A DNA stretch of 64,000 nucleotides, taken from assembly GCF_019649055.1 (NCBI RefSeq), contig NW_026570299.1, positions 62,001-126,000 of the forward strand. The letters run 5' to 3'. Origin of the DNA: Paramacrobiotus metropolitanus. Taxonomy: Eukaryota > Tardigrada > Eutardigrada > Parachela > Macrobiotidae. Of the stretch, positions 23,789-36,608 are shown in pieces. Both the position numbers and the translations under genes were made by a program. The notes beneath the pieces were generated by a model. The model saw only the letters and a list, made by a program, of their open reading frames with translations. It was not told the DNA's origin and searched no databases. Positions within the stretch are counted from its first letter, which is position 1. Each line of letters begins with the position of its first letter.

Positions 23789-24459
23789 CTATCCACGTAA
23801 ATCGCCATAATTATAAAAATTAATTCGGGCTTGCTGGGTCGTACCAGGGCTTTCGTTCATCCGGTCCCAGGCGTTGAACGGCCAATCGGGGTCCGATGCA
23901 TAGTAATCATTGCATGGCGGAAGGTTGGCTGTAAAATGTACCATTATTCATCTATACTCGTAGCTACAAAACGTTGTTACTTATTTTTCGTATGGTAAGA
24001 TCAGTATGCCAAGTAGCCCGATGATGTAATAACATTAATTTATAACTCTTCCTTTCTTCGTGTCAGCCAGAAACACATATGTACATACACGGTGACTACA
24101 CCTATGAACGTAATGATTTATCGTTTCATGTTTTACCCACATATCTATAGAACGATAAAATGTATTTTGGATTTACTGAGCGAAGCTGCCCTATGTACAT
24201 ATTGCGAATAAGATCCACCAGTTTTACGTAATTAAATATTTCACGCGATTCAGTTTTATTTCGGAAAGTTGAAAATCTGCGGAGTGCTGTACACTTTTCT
24301 GTGCCATAATATCATTGATTTTACAGTTTTTACGAAGTAGAGCAACAAATACACGTATAGTTGTTACATACCTTGTAACGGAGCACCGTAAGCATCCCGG
24401 TAGATTAGCGACACAACAAGGAGTATCCCGCCGATCCGTAGGTGCTGGTTGCCTTTCAT
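23789..24459 (-). CDS. Small secreted protein, two exons, 75 residues
   Basis: Exon 1 (24459-24372) starts MKGNQHLRIGGILLVVSL, a signal peptide, and ends at CAAG|GTATGT in phase 1. Exon 2 (23928-23789) follows a TTTTACAG acceptor that restores the codon and runs 46 codons to TAG. The mature protein contains LPPCNDYYASDPDWPFNAWD and is rich in aromatic and acidic residues with a single Cys. Matching phase, strong splice sites and a signal peptide support a real gene that single-exon searches miss. Function is unknown. Confidence 0.65.
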
Positions 24460-25005
24460 TTCAATGTGCAAAATTCACAACGAATATTATGAATTGTCAA
24501 AAAGCCTGTATAACGTAACAGATCCCGGTTAAAAAAGATACGGATCACTCTGAAGCTCTACTCGTTGAATATTTAATTACAGTATGACGACTAAATAATA
24601 TTCAACGACCATATTTTTGGAATGCCAGTTATATGCTTGTTCGCCAAGCAATAATATTATGATAATATTACTAATATATGCCACAATAAACAGTGGCAGA
24701 AAACGGTTTCTCGCAAGTCGGTTCGTGTAGTTTGCCGTCGGAAATGAAATCAGCTCAGAATCAGCTGACAGTCGCCTGTAAACTTTACAATTAATTTAGT
24801 AACAGGAAAATGACATAATAATTTTCATTACGGTCCTTGCTCATTGCTGCATGCATGAATTACGCCTAAAGAACGAACTATACCGGAAAGCACCAGTTTC
24901 CTTACGGCAAAACAACTTGATTAGGGAAGCAATGATTCAAATATCGGATGCCCATGTCGAAGCGGCGAAAGTTGAGAAACATTTTTGTTGCCTGTTTCAT
25001 TAAAA

Positions 25006-25964
25006 TACCGGGTGGCTGAACAAAATGGCAGTCTCCTGCTTTCGTTTGTATCTCGCAGACCGTTTGTCGCACCATAAACTGTTTAAGCTTGTTCGATAGA
25101 GAATTTTATTAGCTACAAACTTGAAAAGTTTTCGAAAAAATTAAGCCGTCTTCTTTTGCAATGGTGCCAAATGAAACCGTCTGAAATTTTTTCGTGTCCC
25201 AGCTCACCAAACATAAAATCTTGTGCCATTTCTTCCCGTTACGGACTTTTTTAAACATTTTAACTGTTTCCTTTAGCAAAACAAGTTTTCTTTCAACAGC
25301 GAAAAAGTTGCGGACATGCTGCAAACGCTGAACGAGTTATGCAGTCATGACAGATCGTGACTTTTCCAAAAAATGTCGATTTTTTATTTGGTATTTTCGA
25401 GTAATTTCGGTTAAAAGTTTTGGCTGCATGACAGGTTGCACCAAAAAATGCAGGTTTAAATTCAGAATGTAGCTAACACATTGCCTTTCAGAAAAAATAT
25501 TAAACCATTTAAGCTTTAAGAGCGCTGGTTAGAAATTTGCTTTCAAAAACTTTGTTTGCCGGTTTCACGAGAATTACTCGTGCAACGTCTTTGCTATTCA
25601 GCGCACTGGCCAAGCACGGTTGCTAGAATACTGCAGTTCCTTACAATAAAAAAAAACGAGAAACAACCCCTCTACCAAAAACAGTAAAATAAGCTGCCTT
25701 AATGCCATTAGTTGGAGAGCAAGAATTTTTAATTTAGAAACGGATAATTTTAGATTTTCGCTTCCAGGACATCGTCCAAACCCAGCCAGTTCTACAAAAC
25801 AATTTATAAAAAATTTCGGCCTTATGGTAAGTTTGACTTCACTTAACTTTTTTATGTTAAAAGCAATGCTCTATCGAATGAAAATCGGATAACGTCAATT
25901 AAGTGTTGGACGGATCCAGCGCACCATGATAAAACAGACGGCCATTTTGTTCAGCCACCCGGTA
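25006..25964. mobile_element. Tc1/mariner-type non-autonomous element
   Basis: A perfect 22-bp terminal inverted repeat starting CCGGGTGGCTGAAC lies at 25008-25029 and, reversed, at 25941-25962. A TA dinucleotide lies outside each end (25006-25007 and 25963-25964), as expected for Tc1/mariner target duplication. The 0.9-kb body has no recognisable transposase or DDE-type frame, so it is non-autonomous or decayed. Confidence 0.75.
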
Positions 25965-26207
25965 ATCGTGTGCAGATGATGCAATTTGCATTAGGGCTGA
26001 CATATTTCGACAATCTGACGATCTATCAGGAAGGAGTTTTGTTTGATTGCTCTAAATACAGTGCATGTACAAATATAGGAGGTTTATACTGGAGCAGCAG
26101 CAGTACATTGCAGCATTGTTGTGACCACATCGATACAGAACAAATGCGGCTTTTATAGGACTTCCGCTTCGCGAAAAAAACGATTCCTCACGTGCACGAC
26201 TAACTGC

Positions 26208-26896
26208 TTAAGGGAAGTGGCCCGGTACATGGCACCAAATCCTTTACATTCACGAAATCTTTCACTTTTGCGCACTCCCAAACCCTTTTATCTTTTGTTT
26301 TATGACATTCTGTAGCCAGATGATTTGCATACACAAGCCAGAAAACCATTTGTGCGCGCAACATCCGGTTCGGGAGTTAGGGCTCCTAGAAAATTCAATA
26401 AAGTTTAAATGCATTCAGGTGTACCGAAAGTCTCATTATGGACCGATCTCCTTCTAATTTTGCGCGTAAATGCACCTGGCCAGGAAGATCGTTTTTGCAC
26501 CGATTCCAGGATTCCAAGAGTTTTTTTTCAAATTTTAAAGTGAATTTTAAAATTTTTGAAATTCATTTTAAAATTTGAAAAACATGCTGGAACAGTGGAT
26601 CGGTGTAAAAACGATCTTCATGGCCCTGTGCATTTACGTGAAAAGTTTGAAGGAGATTAGTTCGTGATGAGACTTTTGGTACACCTGAAAGCATTTAAAC
26701 TTTTGGGAATTTTCTTACAGCCATAACTCCCGAACCGGATGTTGCGCGCACAAACGGTTTTCACACCAGTGTACACAAATCATCTGGCTACAGAATGCCA
26801 TAAAACGAAACAAAGATGTGTTTTGGAGTGCGCGAGAATGAAAGTTTCCGTGCACGTACACGAATTCAGTACCATGTACCGGGCCACTTCCCTTAA
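26208..26896. mobile_element. Foldback MITE copy B with TTAA target site
   Basis: Opens TTAA-GGGAAGTGGCCCGG and closes with CCGGGCCACTTCCC-TTAA, with arms pairing almost throughout (689 bp). Body sequence matches copy A in order: GCACTCCCAAAC, the TGTAGCCAGA block, AACATCCGGTT, and the TTTTAAAATTT centre. Non-coding. Confidence 0.8.
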
Positions 26897-27564
26897 TGCT
26901 CGTATACAGATATACGAATACTAGCTATAGTCAAAGCACAGCCAATAATGCTAAATTCAAGGGTAAGGATAACGGTGTAATTACCGACTCCGATAACGAG
27001 TACATGCACACTGCGTTTTGATTAAAATCAAGGTACTTAACTTTTAACTACATGCGGTGCAGCACTGATTGCATAACAGCAGCGCTCTGTAATTTAGTCA
27101 CTTTAATAGCTCATAACATTCTTGTCTTATAATATTTTCAAAATTTGCGGGTTATTTGCAGTCATGGATTTATGCTATGCGATTGTGCCCCGGTAGGACA
27201 GGTTCACCCTTTATCCGCGCCCTTGCGTACCGCATATGATTAATGTTGTTGCACTAATCTTTCCACAAACAATACGAGTAGGGATCGGCACACGATGCAA
27301 CAGTGCAATTAAGAACCGCGTGCACATGTACACTGGGAGCGGTAATTCTTGTTTGGTATTGTCCACTAATTTTAGCATCATCAAAATTAAATAATACGCT
27401 GTGTAAAAGTTGTTGATACTGCGATTTATCTTTCAAATTAATCCGATCACAGATTTTGTGCAATTATGAGCGCAAATGCACAATGCAGAAGTGCCTAGTT
27501 ATGTTCGTAGACGGTAATCTGAATAATTAAGAAAATTATTCAGTATATGGCACTCGTACAAATG

Positions 27565-27660
27565 GTAAGGGAAAAAATGCTTTGAGTGCGTGAAAGCGAA
27601 ATTTCCATGCCTGTGCCTACACGGATCTGGTACAAGGTACCATGTTACGGTACGAGGTAC
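27565..27660. mobile_element. Decayed arm of the foldback MITE family
   Basis: The block around GAGTGCGTGAAAGCGAAATTTCC, followed by a GGTACCATG stretch, resembles the right arms of copies A and B, but the terminal GGGCC...TTAA is lost. Confidence 0.45.
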
Positions 27661-27926
27661 CTTGCTGCTCTCATGCATGCAACATCTGCGTAAATCACTT
27701 GTCATAAATTATTACGTCGTCAAACACGTATATGTTGCCGAACTTTGTGAGTTAATTGTGAAATTGTGGTTATGTGTTAAACGGTGATTCCATCGTATGT
27801 GGGTTAAAAAAACGTACCCGAAACAATAAACAATCAAACTGAACTGAGGCAAACGGCCTGCGGTACCTGGTACTAGTATATGTAAACCCGGATATAGATA
27901 TATAAACATTTACTGCAAACGTTCCC

Positions 27927-28071
27927 TTAAGGGAAGTGGCCCGGTACGTGGTACCAAATTCGTGTATATGCACGAAAACGTTCAATTTCGCGCACTCCCA
28001 AACACATTTTTGTTTCGGTGTACGACATTCTGTAGCCAGAGGATTTGTATACACTGGCGTGAAAACCGTTT
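27927..28071. mobile_element. Half copy C of the foldback MITE family
   Basis: Begins TTAA-GGGAAGTGGCCCGG and follows copy B's left arm to the GAAAACCGTTT block near 28071, then stops abruptly. The TTAA sits inside CCCTTAAGGG. No right arm is found downstream. Confidence 0.65.
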
Positions 28072-31000
28072 AGTAAAGTATCATTTAGAATTCAAACAAA
28101 ATAAAGATGATTTTACGGAAAAGCGGGTTTTAATTACGCAGCAGCATATACGTCATAAACCGGTACATACATTCACATGTGCAGGCGGTCGAATAACAGA
28201 AAACATCTCCTTTAAATTCGCCGCCGATGGTGCTGTTCCCAATAGTAAGTATATTTATATAATACGGTTTTATTATTTGTTTCGAAATGCGGTTATCTTT
28301 CTTATACAGAAAACCTGCAGCTCTTTCACATGGAGGTTTATGAGGTCAAAAAATCATTGCGAGAACCCTTGTATAGGTACGTACATTCGTACGCCGGGAT
28401 CATACTAGGTGCTTGGAATATCTACAGGTTAACCAAATATTGTAACTTGTACAGAAAAGAATTTTTTGTGGTTGTTTTATACAGTTTGTCTGCATTATGT
28501 TGCAGGTCATTTGCGCATGCTGCTTGCAGATATACGCGATATATTCAAGCATACTTCTATTACTGATTATTGTAAAATTATGATTATGATTATTTTAAAA
28601 TCAGTATGACGATTACATCAGCTGGTATATAAAATATGTATCTATACGGTATTAAAAATTGTAAAGGTAATAAATATACATCAAAAACACACAGACGGTT
28701 ATTGTAAGTATTATACGTAATTATAAGTGAGAAAACCTGTCGCTACCGTGCATATCCGCCATCAGATCCGATACTGAAATTAGCTTCAAAACTGGATGAT
28801 TATTGTGAGTAATTGGAAAATTTCCCGATGGATGAATTGCCGCATAGTATTCCCGATGATACACATTGCACACTAATTTAAATAAAAGAAAGATGATTTC
28901 ATTTTGCTTACACCACCGGAAGAGAAAAATGATTCTGCAGAAACAGCCAGAAACCTTATTTATTCAGCTGACGAACCGGTGAATCAGCCGCTACAACGTT
29001 GAAAAACGATTGGTCGACTTGCCGGAAATGGGCGGTCGGTCTGCCTCCGCACTGACTCACCACTTGTTGCCGCGGCTTATAAAGCCTGCTCGAAAGTTTC
29101 CAAACTGAAAGCCTGCAAGTTGCAACAGCGATGCAAGAGAAAAATCTGCTGACTTCTCAAATCTGCAGCAGATTTTCAAAATTAAAACCAAATTCATTTC
29201 TAATTTTATCCCTTCTTAAAAGTTACAGTTTATTTTAATTTATATTTCCTGTTATCCACACTAAAAAGTGTATGGATTATCTGTGATAAATTCCCATATT
29301 GGCGTAAAAATCGCCAGTGATCGAGAGTGCCTGATTTTTGTGTTGAACCTGGCTTTCTGATTTTGCGTTGATTTTTCGGGTAAGTCATGACTGTAACGTT
29401 CGCCAAGGTTTTCTCAATGTTCCGATTAATTCTGAATATTTTTTTAAATTTTCTACTATTATATTTTGCAAAATGCGTGTGGTGGTACGAAGATGAACGC
29501 GGTAGATGTACGTTTTTGCCCGGTTGCGAGTTTGCATGTTCAAACACGTTTTCACGCGTTTCGGTTGGGTTCGCGCATGAACACGGTTCTCTGCCTCCCG
29601 CTGCATACAATGCATTTTTTCATTCTTCCTATCTGGCCACCCACGCGTCAACAACCGGTTTATGGGGTTATGATTTATGAAACTGAGCGGTGGTGTTAAT
29701 TTTCCCGACAATCTGCGCTGTTGTATGGTGATTATTTGTGCACCTGTTGAATGTCGTTGTGCGCATTCATTACGCATTTGACGATGATACTGTCTGCATT
29801 CCTGCATGAATGAACCGCTTGATCGGTGCATTTGTCATTTTTGTGTGCAGGTGGGTACGAATAGGCCGGATAGTTGTGGCGGACGGCGGAGAAGGGAAGG
29901 GAAGGCCTGGGGCTGTTTTTTTGATCAAGTTCGTGGTGAGTGTTCAAATCCGCAAAGATGAGGAAAAAATTTTTAAAAATATTCAGTAAATTTTTAGAAT
30001 TATTCGTTTGGTTTGAGGGTTTCGGGAATTTTAGTAATTCTTAGGAATTTATTCGCCGGAATTATTATTTGACGATTTTAGAAATTATTATTCCGTTGAG
30101 TTTGTTTATTATTTTTTTTATGAACCGCTTTGATTCATTTTGTTTTCAGTAAAAAATTCTTAAAAGATCATTTTTTACTATGAATATTATTGAATTTTGC
30201 TGTTGTTGATTTTATTGTGTTGCTTTTTTGGAATTTCACGGTGTTGCAGTTGTGTTATAAAAAATACTGCGTTCCTCAAGTACTAACTCAACGTATTTTT
30301 TCACTGCCTGATTCAGTTTCAACAGGTGCAAACCGTACACACTTCTGTTTTTTTGGCTATTAATAGAAAAATACATAAGTGACAGAATTGTTGAAAAAGA
30401 AATTATTAGAAAAAAATACATTAAAAGAAAATTTTTGGTTATTAATATAAAACTAATTATATTTTTGAACAGTTAATAGGCTGATATGTGTTTCATGCGA
30501 TAGGATGCCCGAGATCTCAGCGCCTTTTCACTACGATTTTTTCATTCTCCATGTAGTTTTCGTCTGAAGGTTTACGATTGATGCTTAATGAGTGATTGTT
30601 TCCAAATCTCTTGTTAAAAGTAATCATGTAGATTTTAAAGTGTGGAATATAAATAAATAAAAAGGTTTTTGTACAGATAGTTCGGCAGATTTCCAATTTT
30701 TGTCGGTCTTGTGCATCAATTTATTCACAGAAAATAAATTTGTGTATAACTAATCACCGATTTCCGTTTTCTTTTTGTTTTCGTTGTATTTGTGTTTATT
30801 TACTGTTGGTTTACTTTAGCGATTGCCACGGGTGTGATAATTTACCGTAGATTTATTTTTATAATTTCTCCGAAAATGTTCAGCGGATAAAACGTTTACG
30901 TCTGTGAAAAACTCCCTGGAAGCGATAAATTCGGTTATCTTTTGTTTGCTTTGTCCGCGCTGGAATCGGCGATTTTATTTGGCAAGTCTGGCTGCGTAGC

Positions 31001-31777
31001 GCACAAGTGCCCATCACGTTTTTGATAGTTTACCGATCCGCAACACGGCAACAGAGCAAACATGCGAGTGCTTGTGTCGTAAAATTTTGTCCGCTGTTTT
31101 CATACGATAAACAACGATAACGCTGACGCATTGCGGCGGCGCAACCTTCGTGCCGAAATTACGACAAAACGTTTAACCGGTTGCCGGTGTGCGTGATAAA
31201 GCGGATTAGTTTAATTACTGTTTTTCTGTTACGCTTGCCGAAAATACCGGCAGAATAAAAACGGAGCGCTTGGAAAACTGTCTCGTATTGGCTGTTTTTA
31301 TTTACGGTAAATGCATCGTATTTTATTTATTAAAAATAAATTTGCTATTCGTGTTTTTTTAGATGAATATTTTATGCCGCTGTATAATCGATATTAATTT
31401 AGGATGGTTAAATTTTGAAATTTTTGCAAAACGTAATTTCTGGTGCTTCCAAGATTAAGGCAATAAATTTCGAAATTCTCAGGTATGTGAGATATTGTTA
31501 CATAATTTAGTGAATGAGAAGTACACATATAATGTCTCTGTATTTTGATGTTTTAAATATTTGTACACGTTATACTGATATTTTATCTTTAATTTGTTTT
31601 TCATGTTAAAACGAGTGGTAATCAGAATGTCACTTCTTTAAGATATAATAAACTTTAATTTTTCCTTTTTTTAAGTTCTAATGTTTCTGTTTTTTAGATT
31701 TTTAATTTTTCTGAATTTGTAATTTGTTTAAATTCTCAAGAAATGTTTTACTTGTAGTTGTGGACATTCTGTAAAGA
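28072..31777. other. AT-rich region upstream of the PAQR gene
   Basis: 3.7 kb with long T- and A-runs. It may hold the promoter and non-coding first exon(s) of the gene at 31778, but no border can be supported. Overlapping open frames on both strands at 29230-29831 have no features of known proteins. Confidence 0.5.
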
Positions 31778-34700
31778 ATGGAAGAAGATAGTGAAAGGCA
31801 CTCGAACAGCTATCTCCGGCGCCGGCACTCCGGCAATGGCGATCGTCTCCGGTTGGATACTGCCGAATCCTCCCCGCCCCGCTCCCGCTTAGTCCGGGAG
31901 AATTTCAAGTATTTTCCCGTGCAGATCCCCTCCTCCCAGGTGCTGATGGAGCGCATTGTGGAGCGCGTGCGCGGTGTGGAGAAACTGAAGGAAATCACGA
32001 CGAAGAGCATCAGCGTTCCGCTTCTTCTCAATTCCGCCGGCCTACCAATCGATCAGGTTCCCGAAGACTATCACGAAGTAATTTTTAAAAAATTTTCTTT
32101 AGCGCGTAATGCGAGGTTTTCTTTTTTTTTGCTGAATTTTTAAAAACCTGTCTAATCCGCATCATTTCCAACACAGCAGAATAAAATAATCGTCGTGTTG
32201 AAAAATCGGAAAAAATATTTTGTCGCACCGGTAGATTGCCGGTAAAGTGACAGTATCAGGTTGATAATTCTCGATAATTTTTATTTTGGGTGTTGTATTT
32301 GTTTAGCCGTTCATATTGAATGGATACCGCTGTCACAATATCGGCGCGTACCAGTCGCTGCGCAGTGGCTTCCTGGAGCGGAATAACGAGGCCATTAACG
32401 TGTGGACGCATTTCCTGCCCAGGTAATGACCGAAGACAACCATAGGAAATGCAGCAGAAAACTTTTGGGTTTATCTTTGATTTTGCGCCAATTTGATCGC
32501 CGTTTCTGGGGTCATCATTTCCAGGTTTACACCTTCATATCTGTTGTAGTTGGAGTATCCTTATTTATCAATTTTCCTCTATTAATAATCGTAAATAAAA
32601 TTAAATATATACATACACATGCGAATTGCATCGGATGGCAGACAAGATGCTTTCGTAGTGCAGCGGCACGCGCAGAATTTGATCCATTGATAGCGTGGTA
32701 AGCCGTTCGGCATTTAAAATGAGACGTCTTCAGTTTTGCGATAGAGGTTTTTAATTCGTTCGGATATATTTTTTTCGCAGGAAGGAACAGTATTTCAATA
32801 AAACACTGCAAATAAATAGAGTCTGCTGGCTGCCGTTAGCCGCTGTAATTTTTTGATGTTATAGTTGATAATCATTTGCAAAACTAGCTGAGGGAATAGC
32901 TGATGGGCGGATTAAACTGTCTTAAATTTATTGGCCAAAAAATTATTCTTTTGCTACGCGTAAGTAATTAATCCAGTATATTTAGTCCGTTTCGTTGTGG
33001 ACGCCAAGAGTATGTAACGTTGATGCGGGATGTACGGTATGTTGAGCTGACGCGGTTGCTTTTCCCTCTGCAGCGTGTACTTTCTATGGCGGTTCTGCAA
33101 CCACCTGGGCAGTGTGGAATACGGCGACGCCTACTTTACGCCGTGGTTCCTCTACTCGCTGACGCTGGTCATGTATCCCATGCTCTCCTCCCTGGCGCAC
33201 GCCCTCAACAACATGTCCGTCCGGGCGCGGCACATTTGCTTTTTTGTCGACTACCTCGGATGCAGTTGGTATACTGTTGGTACGTTTAACATATATTATA
33301 TTTTTATAATAGATAAATAAAATACGAATTAGATTGAAGGATTAATAAAAATACAGTAAACATTTTTTCGTTCCGTTTGTTTTGGTGGTGATTTCGCCTT
33401 GGATGAATTTTGGCCCAACACGGAAATTTATGGGTGCATCATAAATAATAATATTTCGATTAAAAACTGACTGCAAAATGTACGAAGAAAAATATTTTGT
33501 GGAAAACGTTCTTCGTGAAAACAGAATAAAATTTCAACGGCAGAGTATATAAAACGCTTGAAATGAGTTAGAATAATTTTATTAATATTTATTTGTATGG
33601 ATTGATTGCCTCTGCACGAAATACTGAATTGTACATGACTGTTCAATTTAATTAAACCGGTATTTGTACAGGAGCGGCCATTTTATACCACGCCTACTCC
33701 TTCCCCAGTGAAGCGCTGGGCAGCGTCTTCGACCGCTACTTCATCTGGATCGCCGGCCTGAACGCGGTGCTCAGCACCGGCACGGCGTCCGCATCCCGCT
33801 TTCTTCCGGTAAGTCCAAAACACTGACTGTGGGATCCTGTAGTGGTTATGGGTTTGACTGGCCTTCGTGGCTCGTGTTATTCCCGTAAATGCCGCCAGAT
33901 GGTCCATTCAGTCTTACTACTGAGTCGGTACTCTGTAGTGTTTCGTAGTGAAGTGGATTCTTTCGCTCAGACCAGTTCCAGTGATCTTACCAGTACATTT
34001 GTATTTACGAATTACGATAACATGATGTCATTTTTATCTTTAAATTACGCTCACTTTATTTAAAATAATTAATTTAATCTTCGCCTAATAATAAGTCCGT
34101 TTTTATGAGGCAGACGAAACATTCGAAATCATCGCTTCTTGTTTCGTTACAAGCTTGACGTCAGCCCAACACAACTGTCGATCAAGAAGGGCTTTTTAGC
34201 GACCTAGATCCAATGGTCTGCGTACTCGAGCACAGTAATATGGGTATGTGGTTGCAGCCGGGCAAAGTGCGGAAGACCGTGCGGGTGTTGGCGTTCGGGC
34301 TGCCGTATCTGTACGACAGTCTGCCGCTGTTCTACCGCTTCTACACCGGCACGGAGCATCCCTCCGAGTTGGCCGCGCTGGACCTGTTCTTCCGCAAATT
34401 CATCATGACGTCGCTGGCGCTCTTCTTCTACGGCTTCCATGTGCCCGAGCGCATTCTGCCGGGACGGTTCGATATCATCGGGCACAGCCATCAGCTGTTC
34501 CACATCAGCAGCGCCGTGGGTACGCTATACGGGATTTATTACTAATTTTTTAAAATTAATTACATAATTCAATTATTCCATAATCGAGCGGAAGCAAAAT
34601 TCAGTTATTATTAAATCGTTTACATTAGATTTAAATTGGCTTTATGATGACTCAATTAACTCTATTTAACGCTATTTTCTGTCGGTAACAAACCAGCTAC

Positions 34701-35543
34701 AGGCGATCTTTTCCCTGGGTATACAGGCAAATTTGTTTTAAAACTGAAATTAAATCTGAATAAATTAAATACCGATTAACGGTAATTGTCTCCCGTCCCA
34801 GCGAAATTCTGGGTTCTTTTTGGTGGCTTTCTCTTTGAAAATTTCTTTCCATATTACTACCGCAAAACAACCCTGCTTAGCTAAAGCCAAAACTACATAA
34901 TTTGACTCGCTGACCAAACCTACTACGAAGTAAAAAAATCGATTTGAAATACACTGCTTCATCCGTAGCAAAATAACCCCATCTGGAAAAGCAGCAGAAA
35001 TTTCTAATCGGTCAAATTATACGGAAGCCTACAGAACGAAAACTGCAATAAAAAGAAAATATCGTAGTGAAGTGGTGATGTAAGCTGGATGTCCTGAACG
35101 TGCAGTATTAATCAACATGCCGAACTACAGATTAAATCATTATTTAGCGAAATAGATGATGTTAAATTTTTTAATAAAAACCCAGCAGACCGAAGATTTT
35201 CCGTACAGCAAATATCTGGTAAAATGGTGGCGTGAATGTTTTTTCTGAATAAAATAAAAGTAATTAATAGCAATTTGAAACATAAATAATATTGTTTGCA
35301 GCGAGTTCCTATCAAATGGAGGGCAGCTGGCTGGATCTGCAGGCCCGCCGCGGCCTCCTGCAACTGCCCAACCACGCCCAGCACGTAGCCTGCGCTTCGC
35401 TCGTCGCCTGGAGCGTGCTGGCCATCAACACCGGGATTGTCCTGTTCTTCGCCTGGCGCATCATGACGGCGCCGGCGCCCCCCGCTGTGATCGTCCGCAA
35501 AACGGTGCCAAGCCCTGTTGAGACCAAATCTTTGCAAAACTGA
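31778..35543 (+). CDS. Membrane progestin receptor-like protein (PAQR family)
   Basis: Six exons join into 420 residues: 31778-32077, 32307-32422, 33074-33279, 33672-33808, 34258-34519 and 35302-35543. All are GT-AG with matching phases (0,2,1,0,1). The cytosolic leader is followed by the family entry NEAINVWTHFLP, seven hydrophobic segments, DYLGCSWYTVG, and HVPERILPGRFDIIGHSHQL before helix 7. The PAQR metal-site pattern is present as SSLAH and HQLFH (S-x3-H and H-x3-H). The length is a little above the usual 330-380 because of a Ser/Arg-rich start and a long tail. By family, it is a plasma-membrane steroid or lipid receptor, perhaps with hydrolase-like zinc chemistry. Which PAQR subgroup it belongs to is not certain, but it is closer to mPR than to AdipoR. 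Confidence 0.85.
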
Positions 35544-35619
35544 CCATAAGGTTAATATTTGTGATTTTTGTACTAAGTGTTGTTGATTTGATTTTGTGCT
35601 TCTATAGAATTTTAGTCAA

Positions 35620-35901
35620 TTGGTGGTGGGAGATTTCGATGTTCTTATTAAATGGAAAATAGATGCTTTGTGTTTTCTAGCGCCTGTAATAAATCAAAGA
35701 AGGCCAAAATTAAAAGCGATAAGACGTTTATTCGACAAAATTACCAGTTCAGAGCGGAAATTTGTTGACGAAAAATTTCAAAACATAGAAAGATTTCTGT
35801 TTCTTATTAAAAAAATACTTGCTCGCTCGGCAGAGAGAAAAATTGAACCAAGAAGACTTTTAAGTTTATTTAATGGCGAAAAGCAACCGAACCCAGGCTA
35901 G
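35620..35901 (+). other. Lys-rich open frame, doubtful
   Basis: A 93-codon frame just after the PAQR stop, possibly only its 3' UTR. It ends RRLLSLFNGEKQPNPG before a stop, which loosely recalls the end of 2A-like peptides (LLxxxGDxExNPGP) found in some LINE proteins. The upstream part is a basic, helical-looking stretch. No promoter, splice site or paralogue is seen. Confidence 0.2.
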
Positions 35902-36608
35902 CATGCGACGCTGTACTACGAAATTCACTGAACAGATTCTGCCTTGTCGTTCGTGTAGTTTGATGGTTCTCAGTCCAAACAGTCAGTGTTGTCATAAAAT
36001 CTGGTGACTGCGCGCATCCTGAGTTCCCAAAATCGGCGTCTTCAGAGTCACTGCTTCCCGTAAAACCTGGGACGAGACTGCGCCGGGCATTTTACCGGCT
36101 GCAGTAATTTCGCACTCCGCTAATATAAATCAACATTAAGTGTCCTCTGTCGACGCATACAATACCACTTGCAGTCTTGCTAAATGTATAACCTGACTTC
36201 CAGGTTTCTCCTGGTCAGCGTCTACTCAGTAGCTACATATCCGACAACAGTTTCGATCTCAAAAGGTTATTTTTGGCAGGAAAACGAATCCATTGAAAAC
36301 ATTTCTGCAGCCATATCGTGTTCATCGCTTCCGCAATGGGCTGCGTCGGCGCGTGCTGTCTCGCGTCTCTTCCACGCAAGAGTTAAATTCAAGATGTGTC
36401 TAGTACACAGCCGTAACAGGAACACAAGCCACGTTTTGTTTATTATCACCCGCGCACATTTTTACTTGAGTCCTGTTATAGTGTTACGAAAACCTTATCT
36501 ATAAGATTACACTTTTGCTAGTCAGTCACCGAGGAATGTCTACGTTTTACAGTGTTTTCATACTACAAAGGTCACTCTGAAAGTTTTGCATTGACTTTTT
36601 AATTTATA
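35902..36608. other. Intergenic upstream of GPCR copy 1
   Basis: No gene recognised. Presumed promoter region of the GPCR at 36609. Confidence 0.45.

Noticed and set aside
25109..25324. Lys-rich frame inside the TA-flanked element
   Set aside because: Considered as a transposase piece, but no DDE or helix-turn-helix features can be seen.
29230..29831. Overlapping frames on both strands upstream of the PAQR gene
   Set aside because: Neither has a recognisable protein feature. The + strand one has a hydrophobic start but no supported continuation.
32402..32701. Possible extra PAQR exon with a hydrophobic stretch
   Set aside because: The phase does not fit exon 2, while 33074-33279 fits exactly and matches the family.
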